Below are positions 59,097 through 64,000 of a stretch of DNA of 64,000 nucleotides, piece after piece. Positions within the stretch are counted from its first letter, which is position 1. The number at the start of each line of letters is the position of its first letter. The notes below the pieces were generated by a model. It was not told where the DNA came from. It saw nothing but the letters and a program-made list of their open reading frames with translations, and did not search any database. The position numbers and the translations under genes are program-made. This stretch comes from Paenimyroides tangerinum (GTDB lineage: Bacteria > Bacteroidota > Bacteroidia > Flavobacteriales > Flavobacteriaceae). The stretch covers positions 34,495 through 98,494 of the forward strand of contig NZ_RQVQ01000011.1 in assembly GCF_003865405.1 (NCBI RefSeq), given 5' to 3'.

Positions 59097-60779
59097 CTAT
59101 TTTGTGTATTTCTTTTTTCTTAAATATGTAAATACAAAACCAAAGATGATTAGTAAAACGATTGGTAATCCAACGATTAACGTTCTAATCTTATCATAAT
59201 TTTTATAAACTTCTTCTTTATTTAGCAACGGTAATTTGACATCCTTTGTACGAATGTTGATAAGTCCAGTGTCATCTAAAAGATAATTCACTGAATTCAT
59301 CAAAAACTCTTTATTTCCATACAAATTATTCGTCCATTTATCATAACCCAATTCCATAGGTTCATAATTCTGATCTAATTGATTTCTTGCAATATCTCCA
59401 TCTGCAATGACAACCATTTTATTTTCGACACCTTTATTTTTAAAACTTGAATCTTTAAATGGCAAAATACGATTATTAAATACAGAAGTGAAGTTTCCTT
59501 CTAAAAGAACAGCTAATGGAATATTTCCTTGATCTTTATACATTTCAGGAGTTACTTCTTCTGCAATTACATTTAGCGAAACTTCCGATGGAACACCAAC
59601 CGTTTTAGAATAAGGCGAAGATTGCAATAAAACAGTTTTCTTGATATCGTTTTTCAATGTATCGATACTATTTGCGAAATCGAATTTTACTCCATCAATA
59701 TTTTTTACAATTGGATGATTTGACGAACTCATAGCGAACGGTGCAAATTTCCAAGTAAATTCTTCGTAAACCGTTTCACTTCCTTGTTGACCTGTAGCTA
59801 GTTTAATTGGAGTTCCCATTTCATCTTTAACCAAATTCGGATTTAAACGAATACCATATTTAAATAATAATTCGCCTAAACTTTGATCTTTTGGATAAGC
59901 CAACATAGAACCGTTCATACTCAAGCTATCCATTTCAGCCTGAACTTGATCTAACATCCATAACGATTTTCCACCATTCATTACATATTGATCTAATACC
60001 TGAATTTTATCTTCAGAAAATGGTTTTGAAGGCTTTGCGATAATAGCTAAATCGTATTCTTTAAGTTGAGCCAAAGCATTTTTTGGATCAATCGAAACGC
60101 TATCTAAAGTGAACGGAGCAATGTAATAACTATCTCGTAAACTCATTAAAAAATCGGCCATGTAAATATCATTCACTTCACCAATTCCTTTGATTATGGC
60201 AATCTTTTTAGATTTTTCATGTAAAACTTTATTAAAAGCGTCAACAAAAGTATATTCCAAATGTTGAACCGAAGTATTTACTTTATCTTCAGTTGAAGCT
60301 CCCATTGCATTTTTTAATAATGGAATACGAGCCGTTCTACCTTGAAAAGTAACTTTCGCCCACGGAAAAACTACTTCTTGGGATTGCTTTCCTTTATCGT
60401 TTACGGTTACACTAATAGGTTTATAACCTTCTTTATACATTTGTTCAATTACCTGAACTGAGTTTTCTTCAGAAGCAATTGGATTTACAAATTTGTAAAC
60501 TATGTTATCATTATAAGCAGAAAACTCTTCTAAAATCTGTTTTGTTTCCGTTTGTAATCTTCTGAATTCTAAAGGAAAATTACCTTCTAAATAAACTTCA
60601 ACTTCAATCGGTTCCTGAATTTCAGAAATTATATTTAACGAAGGTTCTGATAAAGTATATCTGTTATCGTGAGTTAAATCTAAACGAGAAAAAACAAATG
60701 AACTTGCAAAATTTAAAGCCAATAATGCAACTAAAGTTCCGAATAAACTTAGTACTGATTTTTTAACTTTTCCTGTCAT
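59097..60779 (-). CDS. gldG: gliding motility ABC transporter component GldG
   Basis: A 560-residue inner-membrane protein of the ABC transporter needed for gliding in Flavobacterium, where GldA is the ATPase and GldF the permease. N-terminal helix (about 8-28) with SRLDLTHDNRYTLS just after it, a large periplasmic domain (DUF4350/GldG type, about 40-520) with LDQYVMNGGKSLWMLD, and a C-terminal helix (about 530-552) followed by basic residues. Start overlaps the gldF stop by one base (TAATG). No gldA is seen in the window. Confidence 0.93.
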   Translation of the reverse strand: MTGKVKKSVLSLFGTLVALLALNFASSFVFSRLDLTHDNRYTLSEPSLNIISEIQEPIEVEVYLEGNFPLEFRRLQTETKQILEEFSAYNDNIVYKFVNPIASEENSVQVIEQMYKEGYKPISVTVNDKGKQSQEVVFPWAKVTFQGRTARIPLLKNAMGASTEDKVNTSVQHLEYTFVDAFNKVLHEKSKKIAIIKGIGEVNDIYMADFLMSLRDSYYIAPFTLDSVSIDPKNALAQLKEYDLAIIAKPSKPFSEDKIQVLDQYVMNGGKSLWMLDQVQAEMDSLSMNGSMLAYPKDQSLGELLFKYGIRLNPNLVKDEMGTPIKLATGQQGSETVYEEFTWKFAPFAMSSSNHPIVKNIDGVKFDFANSIDTLKNDIKKTVLLQSSPYSKTVGVPSEVSLNVIAEEVTPEMYKDQGNIPLAVLLEGNFTSVFNNRILPFKDSSFKNKGVENKMVVIADGDIARNQLDQNYEPMELGYDKWTNNLYGNKEFLMNSVNYLLDDTGLINIRTKDVKLPLLNKEEVYKNYDKIRTLIVGLPIVLLIIFGFVFTYLRKKKYTK

Positions 60780-61504
60780 TATTTCTTCATTGTTTTAAGA
60801 TTAAACACAGTTGCTGCAATAAAAAAGATGATTACAGAAATGAAATAAATTAAATCACGTGTGTCAACCACTCCTCTACTAATACTCTTAAAATGATAAC
60901 TCATTCCTATTTTTTCTACAAACGAATTCTGAAGTTTTAATACCGATGTTATTTCATCAAATCCAAAGAAAGCTAAATAACAAAGCACAATTGCCAAGAT
61001 AAAAGCTACAATCTGATTATCCGAAAGTGTCGAAGTAAAAACACCAATTGAAGCATAACTTCCCGCCAAAAACAACAAACCAATATAAGCACCAATTGTA
61101 CTTCCCATATCCATATTATTAATAGGATTACCGTATGGATTTAAAATAAAAATGTAAAGCAATGTTGGAATTAAAGCGATTACAATCAAACAAAAAGCTC
61201 CAAAAAATTTACCTAAAACAATATTTCGCATTGAAATAGGTTTTGTGAAAAGTAATTCGATGGTTCCTTGTTTTTTTTCGTCAGAGAAACTTTTCATCGT
61301 AACCGCCGGAATTAAGAATAATAAAATCCACGGAACCAATTTAAAAAACGGAGTTAAATCATTATAACCACTTTGTAAAATGTTATAAGGTCCGTCTAAA
61401 ACAAACAGAAATAATCCGTTTAATAACAAGAAAAATCCGATTACTAAATAACCAGTAATTGAACCGAAAAACGATTTAAATTCACGAAGTAATATTGCTT
61501 TCAT
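60779..61504 (-). CDS. gldF: gliding motility ABC transporter permease GldF
   Basis: A 241-residue ABC-2 permease with six membrane helices. Typical blocks: KSFSDEKKQGTIELLFTKPISMRNIVLGKFFGA near residues 66-98 and the last helix near 216-235. Partner of GldG and GldA in gliding. Preceded 7 nt by a monooxygenase-like gene and a SAM-dependent enzyme gene, and translationally coupled to gldG. Confidence 0.94.
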   Translation of the reverse strand: MKAILLREFKSFFGSITGYLVIGFFLLLNGLFLFVLDGPYNILQSGYNDLTPFFKLVPWILLFLIPAVTMKSFSDEKKQGTIELLFTKPISMRNIVLGKFFGAFCLIVIALIPTLLYIFILNPYGNPINNMDMGSTIGAYIGLLFLAGSYASIGVFTSTLSDNQIVAFILAIVLCYLAFFGFDEITSVLKLQNSFVEKIGMSYHFKSISRGVVDTRDLIYFISVIIFFIAATVFNLKTMKK

Positions 61505-61511
61505 AAACTAA

Positions 61512-61808
61512 TTAAGGTAAAGATGCTATTTTATCAACGCTCCAAGCTTCTGGCTTAGCATTGAAATGTTGTTTGGTATATGCCCAAACTTCTTTGAATA
61601 AATCAGAATGACGGTAATTTTCTAAATCAGAAATATCATTCCAAATACTGTAAGTAAATATAATACAAGGATTGTCTTTGTCGCGATACATTTCCAAAAA
61701 ATTATTTCCTGGAAAATTCCGAATCTGATCTTTAACCGTTTCAAAATGTTCTAAAAATTCAGGAATTTTTTCTTCGTGAAAACTTAATTTTACAATACGT
61801 ATAAACAT
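61512..61808 (-). CDS. antibiotic biosynthesis monooxygenase-domain protein
   Basis: A 98-residue dimeric alpha-beta barrel protein. The FEEHFETVKDQIRNFPGNNFLEMYRDKDNPC region and ENYRHSDLFKEVWAYTKQHF fit the ABM/quinol monooxygenase fold. Such proteins are often cofactor-free oxygenases or quinone-related; the real substrate is unknown. It starts 3 nt after the stop of the SAM-enzyme gene and precedes gldF by 7 nt, so it is in the gldFG transcript. Confidence 0.82.
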   Translation of the reverse strand: MFIRIVKLSFHEEKIPEFLEHFETVKDQIRNFPGNNFLEMYRDKDNPCIIFTYSIWNDISDLENYRHSDLFKEVWAYTKQHFNAKPEAWSVDKIASLP

Positions 61809-61811
61809 AAT

Positions 61812-62645
61812 TTATTCTTGTTCTTTTGTTTCAAATTCAATAGTTACCGAATCTCGGTACGTTAAACCTAATAATGATTTTACACTTCCTGTTTTCACAG
61901 GATTTGATTTATATAATGATAATTGTAAGAAATCAAGTTCATTAAAAATCAACAAAGCATCACCTTCATAATCTTTTAATGTTTTAACTTCAAGATTAAA
62001 ATCAGAATAAAATTTATTAATTCGACTAATTTTATATCGTGTTCCAACCGACATTCTAAAATTTCGTCCTCGTCCTACTTCATTAAACATCGATTTAGAA
62101 ACATTTATTACAGCATTTCCGTAATGATCTTCGTAAATGATAGTCCCTCGAATAACATTCCCATCATTTGCAACAATAGGTTTTACATCCACGAAAGTAA
62201 CGCAACTTTCAACAACTTTTCCAAGATTTTCTAATTTTTCTCCACTAGAAATTTTTGATGCAGTTTGTATAAATAAATCCATAGCACATTTTACAGAATC
62301 ACTAATTTCCAGTTCAACAATTAAATCAGAAGGATATTGTTCTGTCAGAGTTCCTAAAATTCCATTATTAGGTGCTAAAAAATACTGATCATTCCAATGC
62401 AACGCAATAAAACTTTCAACTTCATAAAGCTCTGCATCAACGCAAACAATATGAATGGTATCTTTAGGGAAAGCATCACAAATACCATTCACAATGTAAC
62501 TGGCGTTGGTAATATTATAAAAATCGACTTTATGAGAAACGTCAATAATCTGACAATTAGGCATCAAAGACAGGAGTTTTCCTTTGGCAACAGCAACGAA
62601 ATGATCTTTAATTCCGAAATCAGTGGTAAGAGTAATTATTGACAT
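61812..62645 (-). CDS. SAM hydroxide adenosyltransferase (DUF62) family protein
   Basis: A 277-residue enzyme of the SAM hydrolase/fluorinase superfamily that splits S-adenosylmethionine to adenosine and methionine using water. Typical motif TTDFGIKDHFVAVAKG is at the N-terminus with Asp9 and Asp14. LAPNNGILGTL near 90 and GTIIYEDHYGNAVINVS near 170-190 carry the SAM-contact residues. No chlorinase- or fluorinase-type loop is apparent, so the hydroxide-type activity is expected. First gene of the operon leading to gldF and gldG; divergent from phoH. Confidence 0.88.
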   Translation of the reverse strand: MSIITLTTDFGIKDHFVAVAKGKLLSLMPNCQIIDVSHKVDFYNITNASYIVNGICDAFPKDTIHIVCVDAELYEVESFIALHWNDQYFLAPNNGILGTLTEQYPSDLIVELEISDSVKCAMDLFIQTASKISSGEKLENLGKVVESCVTFVDVKPIVANDGNVIRGTIIYEDHYGNAVINVSKSMFNEVGRGRNFRMSVGTRYKISRINKFYSDFNLEVKTLKDYEGDALLIFNELDFLQLSLYKSNPVKTGSVKSLLGLTYRDSVTIEFETKEQE

Positions 62646-62686
62646 TAATTAAATATGATGTATTAGTGTTTATTATTTTTTTTTGT

Positions 62687-62694
62687 TAGATTTG
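62687..62694 (+). promoter_or_regulatory. -7 box TAGATTTG for phoH
   Basis: Exact TAnnTTTG match about 43 nt before the phoH TTG start. Confidence 0.5.
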
Positions 62695-62736
62695 AGTATT
62701 ACAAAACTAATTTTTTTTAATTAAAACTAATAGCTT

Positions 62737-63777
62737 TTGAACGAAAGAATCATCGAATTAGAACATATTACTCCAAAAGATTTTTGGGGACCTCAAGATA
62801 TCCATTTAGGAATTATAAAAAAATTATATCCGAAGTTAAAAATCGTCGCTCGTGATACAACCGTAAAAGCATTTGGTGATGATGAACTTCTTGATGTTTT
62901 TGAAGTTCGTTTTGAACGAATTACAAAGTATTTTCAGAAATATAACACACTTAATGAAAACATCATTGAACGTTTAATTATGGACGATTTGCCACAACAA
63001 CATATGCATAAAAGTGATCAAATTTTGGTTCACGGAGTTGCTGGTAAATTGATTAAAGCAATGAGTGCAAATCAACAAAAGCTAGTTGATTTTGTAAATA
63101 AGAATGATATGGTTTTTGCAATTGGACCTGCAGGAACAGGAAAAACTTATACCGGAGTTGCTTTAGCAGTTCGTGCTTTAAAAGAAAAGCAAGTAAAACG
63201 AATTATTTTAACACGTCCGGCAGTTGAAGCTGGAGAAAATTTAGGTTTTTTACCCGGAGATATGAAAGAAAAGCTAGATCCTTATATGCAACCATTGTAT
63301 GATGCACTTCGAGATATGCTTCCCGCGCAAACTTTAGAAGATTATATTACCAAAGGAATCATTCAGATTGCTCCTTTAGCATTTATGCGTGGAAGAACGT
63401 TGGATAATGCTTTTGTGATTTTAGACGAAGCCCAAAATACGACACATTCTCAAATGAAAATGTTTTTAACTCGTATGGGAAAAAATGCGAAATTTATAAT
63501 TACTGGAGATCCAGGTCAGGTTGATTTGCCAAAAAAAATAAATTCTGGTTTAAAGGAAGCATTAGAAATTTTATCAGATGTTGATGGCATTGGAATTTTA
63601 TATTTGGATGACAAAGATATTGTACGCCATCGTTTGGTAAAACATATTGTTGCAGCTTATAAAGATGTTGAAACAGATAATGAATTCGATCCTCAAAAAT
63701 TTATTCAACGCAGAATTGAAGCCAGAGATAAAAAGTTAAATCAAAATAGAGAAATTAAAGAAAACGAAACAGAATAA
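62737..63777 (+). CDS. PhoH-family ATPase (YbeZ-like)
   Basis: A 346-residue cytoplasmic ATPase related to the N-terminal half of SF1 helicases. Walker A GPAGTGKT is at 130-137 and Walker B FVILDEAQNT near 228. VTRPAVEAGENLGFLPGD-like (ILTRPAVEAGENLGFLPGD) near 160 and ITGDPGQVDLP near 254 are diagnostic. It probably works in RNA metabolism with YbeY. The start is TTG at 62737 (no ATG upstream); the N-terminus NERIIEL fits relatives. Its stop lies in the terminator loop. Confidence 0.93.
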   Translation: MNERIIELEHITPKDFWGPQDIHLGIIKKLYPKLKIVARDTTVKAFGDDELLDVFEVRFERITKYFQKYNTLNENIIERLIMDDLPQQHMHKSDQILVHGVAGKLIKAMSANQQKLVDFVNKNDMVFAIGPAGTGKTYTGVALAVRALKEKQVKRIILTRPAVEAGENLGFLPGDMKEKLDPYMQPLYDALRDMLPAQTLEDYITKGIIQIAPLAFMRGRTLDNAFVILDEAQNTTHSQMKMFLTRMGKNAKFIITGDPGQVDLPKKINSGLKEALEILSDVDGIGILYLDDKDIVRHRLVKHIVAAYKDVETDNEFDPQKFIQRRIEARDKKLNQNREIKENETE

Positions 63778-63793
63778 GTTTCGTTTTCTTTAA
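63757..63793 (+). terminator. terminator with phoH stop codon in loop
   Basis: Perfect 14-bp stem AAAGAAAACGAAAC / GTTTCGTTTTCTTT, loop AGAATAA. The last three loop bases are the phoH stop codon. Confidence 0.85.
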
Positions 63794-64000
63794 AAAAAAA
63801 TAAAATAACTTTCGCTTATATAACCGCAACAATACAAAATACGTAATCTAAAAAAAAAGTCCTATTTCCTTATTTTAGAGATAGTTAATGATTTTTTTAA
63901 ACATTTAAAATAAATATGTATATTGCGCATATATAAACGTTGTACGCAATTTTAGGACGTACTTTCCGAATAAAAGTTTGGTAAATTTTGAATAAGAAGG
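63794..64000. other. right-edge intergenic region
   Basis: No ORF recognised. Around 63922-63950 is a short inverted repeat ATTGCG / CGCAAT within a more GC-mixed stretch. What follows lies outside the window. Confidence 0.35.

Noticed and set aside
63910..64000. Integron attC-like or insertion-sequence end at the window edge
   Set aside because: The 6-bp inverted repeat is too short and no integrase or transposase is visible; the DNA beyond is not given.
1..64000. CRISPR arrays, rRNA, tRNA, tmRNA, prophage or toxin-antitoxin modules
   Set aside because: I looked for short spaced repeats, GC-rich RNA genes and phage structural genes and found none.

Overview
This window is AT-rich chromosomal DNA from a member of the Flavobacteriaceae (Bacteroidota), most likely Flavobacterium or a close relative. 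The evidence is the gene content: gldF/gldG gliding genes, a protein with a type IX secretion C-terminal sorting domain, a lipoprotein TamA (TamL) beside TamB, a PNGase F, DUF2911 and OmpA/thrombospondin-3 proteins. Promoters also match the Bacteroidota form, with a -7 box TAnnTTTG and sometimes a TTG about 19 nt upstream. Leaders are mostly very short. I see no rRNA, tRNA, CRISPR array, insertion sequence or prophage. Most of the window is core genome.

Layout. 1-5.3 kb: tilS (5' end cut by the window), dsbD, a DUF2911 protein and a glycosyltransferase. 5.3-13.6 kb: uvrA, a sigma factor with a 45-residue ORF behind it, nth, bcp, a conserved unknown, a DUF1456 protein and a lipid A acyltransferase. 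13.7-22.6 kb: rhomboid protease, a large type IX secreted protein, gap, lipA and two OmpA paralogues with matching promoters. 22.6-35.3 kb is the most accessory part: small membrane and unknown proteins, DMT transporter, Nudix, thioredoxin, nucleoid-associated protein, an L,D-transpeptidase-like lipoprotein, DUF4261, then an XRE regulator followed by a methyltransferase, an outer-membrane protein and a GNAT-like gene. 35.4-46.8 kb: TPR lipoprotein, NtrC-type regulator, the tamB-tamL operon and a DbpA-like helicase. 46.8-57.6 kb: small unknowns including a SUKH protein, PNGase F, recG-rdgB, a DEAD-box helicase, and a pseudo-dihydroorotase operon. 57.9-63.8 kb: dnaN, gldG, gldF, a monooxygenase-like protein, a SAM hydroxide adenosyltransferase-like protein, and phoH.

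Genes that work together: tamB and tamL overlap and should form one envelope-assembly module. gldF and gldG overlap and encode the membrane parts of the gliding ABC transporter. uvrA, nth, recG, dnaN and rdgB serve DNA replication, repair and nucleotide-pool cleaning.

I found no obvious new multi-gene system. The points most worth checking are: four copies of a TTACA(A/T)TTGTAA palindrome upstream of the XRE regulator, one covering its -7 box; a 16-bp inverted repeat whose right arm contains the start codon of the small ORF behind the sigma factor; a dihydroorotase homologue that has lost four of five metal-ligand histidines; an endonuclease III without its iron-sulfur cysteines; a PNGase F that appears to be a lipoprotein; and terminator hairpins that repeatedly carry the stop codon in their loop or arm.
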